DNA of 21,188 bases from Ophiothrix spiculata (GCA_000969725.1 JXSR01S009980.1); one strand, 5' to 3'. Numbered from the stretch's first letter, positions 1-9,527 are shown. Notes: generated from the sequence alone by a model not told the origin. Numbers and translations: made by a program.

Positions 1-1496
1 AAATTTTACCAAAGCAAAATTTAGATAGCTTTCCCGTAAAATTTTGGGCCAAAAACATGATTTTTTGACCTTTTTTGGACCTTAGGGCAATAGTTTTACA
101 TTTTGGTCCAAAAATAAGCTGACCATCATGTTCAGTATGCAAATCCACTTCTAGAAATGTATATTTTGATTTGGATTTAATTATCTGTCGCTGAGTTACA
201 GCCCATAACCCATTTCTGAAAATGAAGGGGTGACAGGGCCCTTAATATGTATTAAATTATTTCCAAGAGCTTTGTTTGATCTTTTATCTGGTAAATCCAT
301 CTGAAGTACAAAATTAGGATTTAGGATAGTCACACCACCGTCACATAATAATATATTGTAAATTAATTCTCTCTCAATTTGAGCCATTTATATATGATAT
401 TTTTTGTACTTTTTTGGATTTACTACACTTTTAAGCTATATTTAGAGCATTTCCATAAGTTTTTCATTCTAAGTGGAATCTAGGCTAGTCCCTTAAGTGA
501 CACAAAAACATGCACTGGTTATTTTCTTCTACTTCTTCCAATTTTTGTGAGGTATTAATGCACAGGCGGATTTGAATTTCAGAATTTGACCGAAACAGGG
601 TTGGGAACAATCAGGGGTAGAATAGAATACCCTACTCGTTACGATACTGACTGTGATTACATGTACAGGTATGACTTTTCTGTACAAGGGACTGACAGCT
701 TACCATCCTCTCCAAAGGACGACTATCTCTCATGAAATATTTACCCAACTCTAAATACTTCATGTAAGGGGCAGAGAAGATTTGCAGCAGCATCTTCAAT
801 TTCAATTTTTCAATTCTTTTTTAAAGATATTGTTACCCTCAAACTATTGTGTGTTCAGCTTTTTAGAATCAGGTATGCTGATAATATATCCTACTATTAA
901 AATCATTAAAGTTTCCACAAATCAAATCTGCAGGATTCGTACGATGAAAGCATGTGTGACTACACGCTGGTAACAAAATTACACTGCACGTATCCTGATT
1001 GGTTGTTTTACGCGGCGATTATGTGAAAAGAAAAGTCTTTCGTACTACGCAACGTGATACGCTTGTTTACTCCACGCATTTGTTGCATTCAAAATTTCAT
1101 GATTTGTAGGAAATTTAATGACTTCAATTGTTAACATTGTCGGCAAGTAAAATTGCTCTATAATATTGTCATTCTGACAATTTAGAGATACTGCGGTCTG
1201 AAATTCTGAAGCATATTTCTGTAAAAAAGCACCAAAAAAATCAGAAAAACAATATGAAGTGTGTCACCCAATTTATGTGACCGGCTCAAATGCAAAATAT
1301 AGCAGACCTTAAGATCTCCTTTTTGTAGAATAACTTGTTGGTAGTATAGAGGAAGGAAGTTATGTCTGGTAGAAATTGTATTTATTTTCCAAATATGTAC
1401 CAAAAAGTGAACCATTTTGACATTTGTGTAATAGAAAATGAGATTTTCTGTATTTTTGAGTTGTTTGTTTATCTTTTGCCTTCCAAATTATTTTTC

Positions 1497-1700
1497 GAAA
1501 CTATTACTTTGTGTGGACAGTTTTGCACAAGGAATATTTTGGGATCAATTTTCTTACCTTTTACACCATCTGTACATCGGATATAGGAAAACTGTACTTT
1601 TTCTGCATCCTTGTGATGAGAGGAACACATTGGCATGGTTTTGAACAAGATTTGACCGACTTTTAAATTTGTCCCACTGTAATGGCAGCCATTTTTATTT
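1497..1700 (+). repeat. Internally deleted copy of the 4.3-5.0 kb foldback repeat
   Basis: Two blocks here match the foldback region at about 4318-4973. The first (about 1497-1535, with ACAGTTTTGCACAAGGAAT) resembles the right arm near 4755-4795. The second (about 1593-1700, with CTTGTGATGAGAGGAACA, GAACAAGATTTGACC and GGCAGCCATTTT) matches the right arm near 4955 and the reverse complement of 4345-4430. The central part of the arm, with the GGACTCCCATAGGGCC and CTCCAGAACCATATTT landmarks, is missing. This is therefore an interspersed repeat family with an internally deleted member in the upstream intron. Confidence 0.7.
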
Positions 1701-2258
1701 TTGTGTTTCCTGAAAAACCCTCAAGGGTAGATTTTTGGCACTCATCGGATTTGGAATCAACACCCTCAAATTGACTAGAATCCATCAAAAAACATTGTAT
1801 ATGTAAGAAAACAAAGTCCAATGGAGCCTAGCTTGGACTAATATGACCATATGGGGAACTAAATTAGTGCATATTTCTCAAATCATAACAACGTACCAAA
1901 TCTTGCTGAATATTCAAATGAACTTAAGGTCAATGTTTGTCCACATATTAACAACATAATTAGCCCAAAATGATACCAAAATCATGAACAATTCATGTAA
2001 AAAAATATTAATATGCAGTGATTTGGTCTTAATCAATCCAAATCAATCATTACCAGTCTCTTACACAATACAAAATCACTAGTTCACAATGTTGTAGAAT
2101 ACATGCTATGGATCTCGTAACAGAGTCTGATTGCTTGTTGCAAACTTCAAGGTTTATAGAGTGTATCCTGAAATTGGTGATTTGATTTGCCAACTAAAAG
2201 ATGTATCACAAAACTGATACATTCACCTGTTTTTAAACCAATCTCAACATTCAGTTCA

Positions 2259-2274
2259 GGGGGGGGGGGGGGGG
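2259..2274 (+). repeat. Poly-G tract (16 G)
   Basis: An uninterrupted run of 16 G residues sits in the DGAT1 intron about 220 bases before the exon. It is a mononucleotide microsatellite, probably length-polymorphic and error-prone in sequencing, and could form quadruplex structure. Confidence 0.9.
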
Positions 2275-2496
2275 TGTTTCAAACTACATCACTCATATCA
2301 AATGATAGTTGACCAATTACCAAAAAGAAAAAAATGTGTAGTTAACTTGCAAACAGTGAATGGACACGTAAATGAATTGGTGTGGGGATGCTAAACATAG
2401 TTTTTGTTTAGTTTGCCCAAGTTAGGAACTGTACGTGATTAATCCATGGCCAGTAATCATATTCTTACCCTGACTCTTCATTTGAATTTGTTTTAG

Positions 2497-2584
2497 ACAT
2501 GTCTACAAGCCAATGTTAAGAAGAGGATTCACAAAGTTTCAAGGCAGTTGTATGGTCTTCTTTATCTCTGCTGTTGGTCATGAG
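2497..2584 (+). CDS. DGAT1: DGAT1 antepenultimate coding exon (catalytic-histidine region)
   Basis: This exon encodes 29 full codons after one base completing a split codon, probably arginine (xxA). It begins H-V-Y-K-P-M-L-R-R-G and ends F-F-I-S-A-V-G-H-E. DGAT1 is an endoplasmic-reticulum membrane enzyme of the MBOAT family that joins acyl-CoA to diacylglycerol to make triacylglycerol. The block matches the conserved animal DGAT1 stretch Y-K-P-M-L-R-R-G followed by a hydrophobic helix ending in H-E. That histidine aligns with the catalytic histidine of the family (His415 in human numbering). The acceptor is TTTTAG at 2491-2496 and the donor is GTAAGA at 2585-2590. The exon ends in phase 0 and the next exon continues with the family's Y-L-V-S-V-P. 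The animal ACAT/SOAT sterol acyltransferases share the family fold but not this C-terminal sequence. Confidence 0.95.
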
Positions 2585-3639
2585 GTAAGATACTAAGGTC
2601 GGAAGTCCTCCGCATTGCAGATTTTCCGCTAAAATCACAGAATCTGGGGTATAACACGGAAAACGCAACTCAAGCAAAATAATTTGTTTTAAATGTCAAA
2701 AATCTGCCAAAATTAATGGAAAAACCTGATATTGGTCAATATTCTTTGACTAAAATATTATAAGTAGAATCATAAAACATATTCTTGTTTGAAAACAAAA
2801 TTAAATTCTTAGAAAGTTATAACTATATATTGTTAGACAAGTAGGCAGGATCTACTCCTGTTATTATCATAAAATTTAAGCTTTTGAAAGAGAAATAACA
2901 AAATGTTAAATGCCCCAAAGTACACCACGGTAAAACGCAGAGTTTGAAGTGTAGAAAACAAAAAAATTTGGACCTTAGTTTATACAAAATGTGTTTTACA
3001 TAAGTTTTTTCCACAAAGTTTTTATTTTCACTGAAAAATGTGAAGATAGCTTTTTTTAATTTCCTCTTACTGATAAAAATGTTGCATTTTGTTACATTTT
3101 GTTATCTGTAATCAAATATTACAAGTATCAAATGATGCAGAAAAGTGAAATTCAGTTTTCGAACAAACTGCCAAGGTTAATTGTGGCCTTAATTACTCCA
3201 TGATGTATCATGCATATTTCCGTGTTTGCTTGTAAACATTTAAATTTTTCGGGCACCCGACAACCCGTCCATAAAAAAAGGAGTATCCGGGCATAAAAAT
3301 ACCCAAAATTCCCAGGATTTGTGTACTTGTTTATTAGTTTATCTGATGATTTTGTGCAAGAGAATGACATGCCTACTAATAATGTGTCATTCAATTACTT
3401 TAATGCCCATGTGGGTATTCCATGCATGTATGTCAAGGTTCATTTTTGTTTCGCCTGGAAATTTTCAGGAAGAGACATAGCATTCCTATTTTCTGTCCGT
3501 CGTCCGCCGTCCGCAAATTTTGTCCGGAGCAAATCTCGGAAACTGCATGGCTTACATTAATGATATTTGGAGACTTGGTAGGCCCGGAGCCGAACTGGAT
3601 CCAGCAACAATTTTGGCTCAAAATATGCTAATTTAGTAC

Positions 3640-4075
3640 CTAATTTGCATAATTTATGCATAAAATGGTTTAAATGGCATATTTTACAAACCGTGCACCC
3701 TACATTCATGAAATTTGGTGGATAAGAGGGGATAGAGCTGCGCTTGTGTCAGCTGCAATTTGAGCGCAAAATATGCTAATTAAGTACCTTATTTGCATAA
3801 TATAGAAATTTGTGTGTTTTCAGTGCACATCTTGGGAACTGTTCCTTCTTTTGTTATGATATTTCGGATTTGAGTAGATATAGGGTAGGAGCATCACTCT
3901 GTGCATATGCTAATTAAGTACCTAAAATATGCTAATTAAGTATCTAAATAAAGTACCTAATTTGCATTATTTATGCATAAAATGGTATAATAGCATATTT
4001 TGCAAACCGTGTACCCTACATTCATGAAATTTGGTGGGTAGGTGGGGCTAGAGCTGTGCTTGTCCAAGCTGCTAG
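3640..4075 (+). repeat. Direct repeat pair, offset about 316 bases
   Basis: A block with TTTGCATAATTTATGCATA, then AAACCGTGCACCCTACATTC and ATGAAATTTGGTGG, then a GGGG-TAGAGCTG segment, occurs near 3645-3760. It recurs with few changes near 3961-4075; the shared CAAACCGTG starts at 3687 and again at 4003. Between and around the copies, a short motif ATATGCTAATTAAGTACCT is repeated several times (near 3616, 3771, 3906 and 3929). A GTCCGTCGTCCGCCGTCCGC stretch at 3496 precedes the array. This is a degenerate tandem or composite repeat with no coding function visible. Confidence 0.75.
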
Positions 4076-4412
4076 GCCAAAACAATTGTTTGGTTGCCCT
4101 CCACAGCTTTTTATAGAGTCGGTGGGTTGTTGGTTTTTTTGTTTGTTTTTTTGGTTATCTTTTTTTCCTCCCATCCACCAGAAAGTACGAGATTGACTAG
4201 TCAATCTATGAAAATTCATGGGGGTACCTGGACAAAATTGCAACACAAGATTTTTTGGTTGAAATTAACTGTTGATGACCGCCCGAACAACATATTCAAA
4301 ATGTAGGAAAATGTAAGCTTGTCAAAGTTAGTTAACTTGCGTAAAACAAAATGGCTGCCAAAACAAGGGGTGAAATTTCAAAATTGGTCAAATCTTGTTC
4401 AGAACCACACCA

Positions 4413-4973
4413 ACATGTTCTTCTCATCGCAAGGAAACAGAAAAAGTATACTTTTACCTATGTCTGAAATATGGTTCTGGAGTTATAGCCAAAATGTGAA
4501 AGGTCGTATCAGAGGTCACGGATTTGGCCCTATGGGAGTCCAAATTTTCAAAAGTGTCTTATTTTGTTCAAACTGGTCTCAACTGGTTACTGTTCCTCTT
4601 GTAAAAGTGTCTACACAAAGTTTGAAGTGTGTCCGGTCAATTGTTGCCATGGTAGCAGGCAAAACAAAGTCCATATTTCCATGTCATTTGTGCTTGTCGC
4701 AAAAGTTTTCCTTGACCTGTAACAATAGCAACAACTGATCTGATGCACTGCAAACTATTGCTTTGTGCAGACAGTTTTGCAAGAGGAATAGTTTGAGACC
4801 ATTTTGATACAAAATCGGACACTTAAAATTTTGGACTCCCATAGGGCCATAGGGCCAGTTCCATGACCTCTGATATGACCTTTCACATTTTTGGCTATAA
4901 CTCCAGAACCATATTTTCAGACATAGGTATAACCGGTCTACTCTTTCTGCTTTCTTGTGATGAGAGGAACATT
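4413..4973. repeat. Long foldback (inverted repeat) element
   Basis: The left arm (about 4413-4670) and right arm (about 4701-4973) are imperfect reverse complements separated by a short loop. Landmarks pair in order: CTCATCGCAAGG with CTTGTGATGAG, GGTTCTGGAGTTATAGCC with GGCTATAACTCCAGAACC, and GGCCCTATGGGAGTCC with GGACTCCCATAGGGCC. The outer left flank back to about 4318 also matches the relative at 1593-1700, so the element may start earlier. The arms are diverged, with indels. It is probably a non-autonomous foldback transposon or two inverted copies of one repeat; no transposase is present. Confidence 0.8.
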
Positions 4974-5034
4974 TAAGGGATGATTTAGCATTGAAAGTAA
5001 TCCTTTTAATTTTATGTTTTTTTCTCATTTTCAG

Positions 5035-5097
5035 TATCTTGTCAGTGTACCTCTACACATGTTCAGGCTGTGGGCATTTATGGGAATGTTAATGCAG
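5035..5097 (+). CDS. DGAT1: DGAT1 penultimate coding exon
   Basis: This exon has exactly 21 codons, in phase 0 at both ends: Y-L-V-S-V-P-L-H-M-F-R-L-W-A-F-M-G-M-L-M-Q. It follows directly from the H-E that ends the previous exon. The motif Y-L-V-S-V-P-L-x-M-F-R-L-W-A-F is one of the most conserved DGAT1 segments, lying in a membrane helix next to the catalytic histidine. The acceptor is CATTTTCAG ending at 5034 and the donor GTAAGAC begins at 5098. Identity with vertebrate DGAT1 is near complete over the first 15 residues, with conservative changes after. Confidence 0.95.
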
Positions 5098-5412
5098 GTA
5101 AGACTTTGGGTAAGACTACCAGTGGAACATTATACAGGTATACTGCAATGTATTGGTTGGGTGGTAGACTTAAGCCAGTCCCACGATGAGTTTGATCAAA
5201 CTTGCAAATGAGATAAAGGGACTATGTCAGGGTTCTCGCCAAGCAAATAGTAGTGAAACTTATGCCAAATGTAAAAGTGAAATTCTCATTGTCAAATGCC
5301 AACATTATACTGAATGTTCATGGGTTTTGCCACCTTGGAGGCCAGAATGCAAGGTATAGACTCAAAATCAACTTGAATGCCAGGTGGAAAATAAGAGCAT
5401 TTTTTAAAAGAC

Positions 5413-5740
5413 TTAATTCAGATAGATAGTGGAAGATAGGTTTAGGCTTAAATATGTGAAGGCTGAATCTGCAATGTACATTAAATTAAATGGCACAACA
5501 AGGCAAGTCATGTCATTGGATGATCTAAGGCTACCGCTATCACAGACATACGATGTCAATATCTCAGAAAGGTAAGTGGGCCTTAATCTTTTATCGCAAT
5601 AGTGCACATGCTCGCAATAGTACACATGCAGTAAAGTCTTGAAGTCGATTATCTGCTGGACAGGCAACCAATGAATTTTACAAAGAAAAGGCACAGCACT
5701 TGTATGTCTGTCAACACAGAATACAAGGTGCGGAGCATGA
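5413..5740 (-). pseudogene. Relic of non-LTR (LINE) retrotransposon ORF2 C-terminal tail
   Basis: Read on the minus strand, this gives a decayed peptide with I-H-W-L-P-V-Q-Q-I-I-D-F-K, then R-P-T-Y-L-S-E-I-L, S-L-R-S-S-N-D and L-V-V-P, then A-F-T-Y-L-S-L-N-L. That order matches the segment found after the reverse-transcriptase domain in many animal LINE ORF2 proteins: HWLPV-x-x-R-I-x-F-K, then P-x-Y-L-x-x-L, S-L-R-S-S, LVVP and RAFS. The same frame is open upstream to about 5740, giving D-R-H-T-S-A-V-P-F-L before the HWLPV block. An 18-base tandem duplication (CGCAATAGTGCACATGCT and a near copy, about 5596-5633) lengthens the peptide between the F-K and Y-L-S-E blocks. No catalytic RT motif is present. 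It is an inactive fragment antisense to DGAT1. Confidence 0.7.
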
Positions 5741-5746
5741 CTTTTT

Positions 5747-6054
5747 AGTTTCTGCAGCCGCTGAGCATTATATTAAATGCAACTCTCATCCAACCAAACA
5801 TTGAAAAGAAGTAAAAAATCATCAGACAATTAAAAAAAAAACAAGGAAAGAAAATGAGAAAGATTTAAATACACCTTTTTAAGGATTACACTTGGTTAGG
5901 GTGTAAAGTTTCTGCAGCCGCTGAGCATTGCAACTGTCATCCAACCAAACACTGAAAAGAAGTAAAAAATCATCAGACAAAAAAAAAAACAAGGAAAGAA
6001 AATGAGAAAGATTTAAATACACCTTTTTAAGGATTACACTTGGTTAGGGTATAA
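5747..6054 (+). repeat. Tandem duplication, two copies of about 160 bases
   Basis: Copy 1 (5747-5906) and copy 2 (5907-6054) both run from AGTTTCTGCAGCCGCTGAGC through AAATCATCAGACAA, an A run and ACAAGGAAAGAAAATGAG to GGATTACACTTGGTTAGGG. They differ by a 9-base gap (TATTAAATG-like segment missing from copy 2), a shorter A run (3 bases) and a few substitutions. The high identity indicates a fairly recent tandem duplication inside the DGAT1 intron. Confidence 0.9.
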
Positions 6055-6118
6055 CTTTCCAAGTTGTTCTTTGCTTAATGTTCTAATCTATTTGAAATCA
6101 TTCCTTTTGGAAGATCAT

Positions 6119-7140
6119 AGACGAAGGCTTAGAGTCCAAAGACATTCATTCACCCCCGGGGGGTACTCAAGTTTGGTTTGGGTAGGGACGTGCCGCAGGG
6201 AAATTTGAAAAGCCACCCATCCAAATACCAATTTTCAAGAAAAAGGGACCCATCCATATACCAAATCTTCCAAATTTTGAGTCAAGTTTGATCAAAAATT
6301 GCATTTTTTTCGCCCAAATTTGCACTATTTTGGCACAAAATGTCTAAAGTTTTGTGAAGAAATGTCCAAATTTGCGCCATTTGGCGCAAATTTTGAAAAG
6401 GGACCCATCAAAATACCACATTTTGGGAAGAAAAAGGACCGATTGAAATACTAGAGAGCCTGATTTTGCTACCCGAATTTGCGGCACGTCCCCATAACCA
6501 CTTTTGTACTAAGTACCCCCCCCCCCCGGGCATTCACCCGAGAGACATTCGCTCAGGATATTCACTCTTGACATATTCGCTCACATTAGGAGTGAATGAC
6601 ACTTACAATGCTTGAATGGTTAAATCATTGTACATGTAAATATCATTTTAACTAATGCTAACGTCAATTTAAAGGTGTAGGTTCCGATCACATTCTCATC
6701 CCCCAGGGCTCAACCGGAAGTAGTATATTTTTTTTATGCCAAATGAAAACCCATATTTTTCTGATTATAAATCCAAAATTTCACCTAAAAATTCTATATA
6801 GTGTTGGAGATATAGCACAAAATGTTAAATTAATTGGTATACCTAATTTCCATTTCTTTTGTATTTACATATCAGTCTCATCCCCAGGGTTGCATACTTT
6901 CTTTTGCCTCTCAGGAGAAAACAAAACACAAGCTAAGGTTGAAACCTTGCACAACGCATTTCAAAGGTCAAGGTCAATCAGTTATAAGTAAATTCTACAC
7001 ATCCTAAAATAGGAACCAATATCCAAGCACTGTAAGCAATATTTTCTCCCCCATTTGAGAGAAAAAGTAAGAGCGAATTTCACAAGCGAACGTCTCTTGG
7101 GCAAGCGATTGTCTTTGGATGCCAAGTCTAATGTACATTA
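6119..7140. mobile_element. Outer inverted-repeat element carrying a nested insertion
   Basis: The left arm (6119-6152 plus 6537-6600 once the inner element is removed) matches the reverse complement of about 7055-7140. Shared landmarks in order are TAGAC, TCCAAAGACA, CCC-x-AGAGAC-x-TTCGCT and ATTCGCTC. The arms contain degenerate repeats of the type GACATTCGCTCA. The interior (6600-7050) shows no open frame resembling a transposase. This fits an old non-autonomous inverted-repeat element. The outer boundaries are approximate and no target duplication is clear. Confidence 0.55.
6153..6530. mobile_element. Nested foldback element (MITE-like) with 6-bp target duplication
   Basis: The 378-base element begins CCCCCGGGGGGTACTC and ends with a C run (12 C) then GGG. 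The terminal inverted repeats extend to GGGTAGGGACGTGCCGC on the left and GCGGCACGTCCCCATAACC on the right. Identical CATTCA hexamers flank it at 6147-6152 and 6531-6536. Inside are three copies of a GGGACCCATC-type motif followed by AATACCA or a close variant (about 6216, 6245, 6402). No coding capacity is visible. The style matches the GGGTACT-ended short elements common in marine invertebrate genomes, which is a general resemblance rather than a database match. Confidence 0.8.
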
Positions 7141-7238
7141 CAAGTGGAATTGGAATATTTGATTACGGATGGAAATGCTGCGATTTGTGTAAAATGTTCG
7201 AATTTTCCAGGATTTTGATTTTGAAAAAATTATATGCT

Positions 7239-8104
7239 GTATTCCAGAACGATGTTTATGAACTCGAAATGTAAGTCTAACTCGTAAGTTAGACCAACGT
7301 TTAGCTAAACGCAATTCCATAAGTGTTGATAAATTTAGATAACCGTTAAAATGCATTAAACAGTTGCTAAACCACTGTTAGACTTGCTCCGGAGGAAGTT
7401 TAAGGTGCATTTAAAAATATGTTTGCATGGACTGGATGATACTATCAACACTTTCTTCATCGCGGTTATCTAAACTTTTATTGAAATAGTGTAGAGGCAG
7501 CTGCTTTGCTATTTGGTGAGGTTAAATTTTGATATTGTAAAGGGGCTCCGACTTAAGTGGGGGTAAGTTAAGGATAGGCCTTTTGAGTTGAGTTCGAAGT
7601 CCTCACGGCCATCGTATTAACATTAACAAAATTTATAGCTGTACTTCGTCTCTAACTTTTCCCATTTCAATATCCAACTTGTTTTATTTTCGGTAAGCAT
7701 ATTGCTTTGGACAACAGGAACATAAATCAATGTATTTTGCGAATGATTTCATAGACCATGTAGTAATGTACAAACACGGTTAAAATCAGTCCCTTTAAAT
7801 ATACCCACGTTTCAACTGATTACTGAATAGAATTCACATAATAGACGTAATTATGTATATGAACACACGTTCAATCAATGCAATGTGTTGAAAAGTATGA
7901 AGAAGAGTTAACTAATATGTCACACTACGTTGATTGCTTTTGAAAAAATCAAATAGAATATAGGGGATGATATTTCTAGTTGTTAAATTGCGGTTAGTAA
8001 GACTATTCAATAAAGCATTTAAACAACGCATTCCTAAAAATCAAGTCTAGCTAGATGAATTTTTGGCTTAAACAAAGGTCTAACTAAACCTCGTTCTGGA
8101 ATAC
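7239..8104. mobile_element. Non-autonomous inverted-repeat element (GTATTCCAGAACGA ends)
   Basis: Perfect 14-base termini, GTATTCCAGAACGA at 7239-7252 and TCGTTCTGGAATAC at 8091-8104, delimit an element of about 866 bases. Beyond the termini, both ends carry related TTTAG/GTCTAA-rich subterminal motifs, such as GTCTAACTCGTAAGTTAGAC on the left and GTCTAACTAAACC on the right. An inner inverted pair, TTTAGATAACCG near 7335 and CGGTTATCTAAA near 7463, is also present. No transposase frame is visible. The target duplication is unclear. Its right end lies about 230 bases upstream of the last DGAT1 exon. Confidence 0.65.
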
Positions 8105-8331
8105 GGCCCTATGTGTCTATTTTGTTCGGAATTCCAAAATTTTGTCACAATACTCTCAAGACAAAATTGTTGATTTTAGTTTGATTTCTAAACTCTTCCA
8201 CACAAAGGGTATTGTTTCGAAAAGTACAGTCTATTACCTGTAGCAGAGATGTTCTAGTCATAAGAAAAATTGCATTAATACTTAATTTTGATCGTATCAA
8301 ACTTCTTTTTTTTTTCTTTCTTTTCTCGTAG

Positions 8332-8484
8332 GTTCCATTAGCAATGTTTGTGTCTGCATTCCTGAGGCATCACTATGGCAACATGGCTGTGTGGCTATCA
8401 CTCATCATTGGCCAACCAATAGCAGTGTTGATGTATGTGCATGATTACTACATTGCCAACGTTCTGGCAACACAGGATGCGTAG
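8332..8484 (+). CDS. DGAT1: DGAT1 last coding exon, C-terminus and stop
   Basis: Fifty codons and a TAG stop (8482-8484) encode [10 protein letters not shown], then [20 protein letters not shown], then Y-V-H-D-Y-Y-I-A-N and an end in A-T-Q-D-A. The [20 protein letters not shown] block is essentially identical to vertebrate DGAT1 and forms the final membrane helix; the short hydrophilic tail after it is poorly conserved, as expected. The acceptor is a long T/C tract ending CTCGTAG at 8331. The stop falls within a few residues of the usual family C-terminus, so the protein end is complete. Together the three exons give the last 100 residues of a protein usually near 490-500 residues. Confidence 0.96.
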   Translation, partial: VPLAMFVSAFLRHHYGNMAVWLSLIIGQPIAVLMYVHDYYIANVLATQDA

Positions 8485-9474
8485 GCCATAGATAGAGCTG
8501 GAATTTTACCAAAGATTAGTTTTTTCTTGGTTTGAATGCATCTCAAAGAAATACCAAGGATGAATGTGGGGGTTTTTTTTACAGATTTTGTGTCAGGTTA
8601 GGTTATATTTGTGACCCGTCATATCGAAAGGTACCTTAAGGTCGGCATAGTAAATTACGAGATATGGGCCATTGAAGCTGAGCATAGTCAAAAATCACGT
8701 CCAAGGTCGAATTTCTAATTTCATCAGAAACGTTACTTTTGAAGTGTATTCTATCATATTAATCAGGTTCCAACATTCAAAACAAAAGAAATATGTGTTA
8801 AAAACCAAGATTAAAATCCTCTCTTCATTAAAGTTTTACTTAGTACAGAACTAGTCTCAGAACTATAGTTTTCCAAATGCCTTTTGCCAATTTGGATGTA
8901 GCTTTGCAACCGAACTTCCAATACTCAAAAGTAAGGTGTCATGTTAAAGCTGAAAATCTCAGCTTTCAGATGAGACAAAAAAATCAATTTTAATTTTGGG
9001 ACCCTTAAGGTACCTTTTGATATGACGGGTCACATTTGACAGCCAAGGAAGTTATGAAAGAAGTAGGCATTCTTTTTATCAATGTGCTATTAAAACAGTC
9101 ACCATATTATTGTCGCTCATTGAGGGCATGTTATTGTACCTCCAAATTTTTTCCAGGTTGGCCATTTAAAGAAAATACCCTTCATAATTGGCATCTGCGT
9201 AGTGTAGCATGGCATAGGTTGCAGTAGATGCAGTTGTATACTTGTGTGCCTTTTAAATTGTAAATATTTTAAAATGAGATAGTTAAACGTTAAACCCCTA
9301 TATGGTTTGTATGTCAAATCAAGATTTAAGTGCTGTGACTAGCTACCAATTCAACAACAATAGAGGTACAATAACTCTGCCTCCGTACTTGACTGTTAAC
9401 AAAGTGGTTGAGTGTATGATTCACCTGTTTTGGCATAGTATTCTTACTCAGATTTGCATTGGGTTTATTTTACA
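8485..9474 (+). other. DGAT1: DGAT1 3' UTR, proximal part
   Basis: This is sequence downstream of the TAG. It includes an inserted inverted-repeat element (8611-9033) and AT-rich DNA. I find no canonical AATAAA before 9528, only ATTAAA variants at 8810, 8827 and 9089. The true end of the transcript cannot be set from sequence alone. Confidence 0.6.
8611..9033. mobile_element. MITE with GTGACCCGTCATATC termini, in DGAT1 3' UTR
   Basis: The left end, GTGACCCGTCATATCGAAAG then GTACCTTAAGG, pairs with a right end whose reverse complement is GTGACCCGTCATATCAAAAG then GTACCTTAAGG. This gives about 31 bases of terminal inverted repeat with one mismatch. Both ends are flanked by ATTT (8607-8610 and 9034-9037), a possible 4-bp target duplication. 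The 423-base element has no coding potential. A related end occurs at 18685. Confidence 0.8.
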
Positions 9475-9527
9475 ATTAAAGCAATACTATAGGTAAATAG
9501 TTAGGATTTTGATCAAAAATGGTTTAT

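Larger units (their letters stand above)
1..2496 (+). other. DGAT1: DGAT1 intron, 5' part (upstream exon outside window)
   Basis: This is inferred to be intron because the exon at 2497 begins with the last base of a split codon and is preceded by a splice acceptor (TTTTAG at 2491-2496). I searched for the expected preceding DGAT1 segment (an asparagine-isoleucine-proline-valine-histidine-lysine-tryptophan-cysteine type motif) and did not find it, so the previous exon should lie outside the window. The stretch is AT-rich with no convincing coding sequence on either strand. Apart from the repeat copy at 1497-1700 and the G tract at 2259-2274, I see no structure I can name. Confidence 0.7.
2585..5034 (+). 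other. DGAT1: DGAT1 intron, 2450 bases
   Basis: The intron is bounded by GTAAGA at 2585 and a pyrimidine-rich TTTTTTTCTCATTTTCAG acceptor ending at 5034. It contains the direct repeat pair at 3640-4075 and the long foldback at 4413-4973, which stops about 60 bases short of the acceptor. The rest, including 2585-3480, is AT-rich with no recognisable gene or RNA. Confidence 0.9.
5098..8331 (+). other. DGAT1: DGAT1 last intron, 3234 bases
   Basis: The intron runs from GTAAGAC at 5098 to a long pyrimidine tract and CTCGTAG ending at 8331. It hosts a LINE relic, a 160-base tandem duplication, a nested pair of inverted-repeat elements and a third inverted-repeat element ending at about 8104. The spaces between them (5098-5412, 8105-8300) hold nothing I recognise. 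Confidence 0.9.

Noticed and set aside
1000-1080. GC-richer stretch with an inverted CCAAT box (GATTGGTTG), considered as a promoter
   Set aside because: It lies within the inferred DGAT1 intron with no downstream first exon or start, so a promoter call is unsupported.
4319-4738. Open frame of 139 codons on the + strand, the longest in the window
   Set aside because: It runs through the foldback element. A similar peptide (both containing I-W-F-W-S-Y-S-Q and G-P-M-G-V-Q) appears on the minus strand of the other arm simply because the arms are inverted copies. No protein family is recognisable.
4684-5028. Open frame of 114 codons on the minus strand
   Set aside because: It is the mirror image of the frame at 4319-4738 in the opposite arm of the same palindrome, and shows no independent coding evidence.
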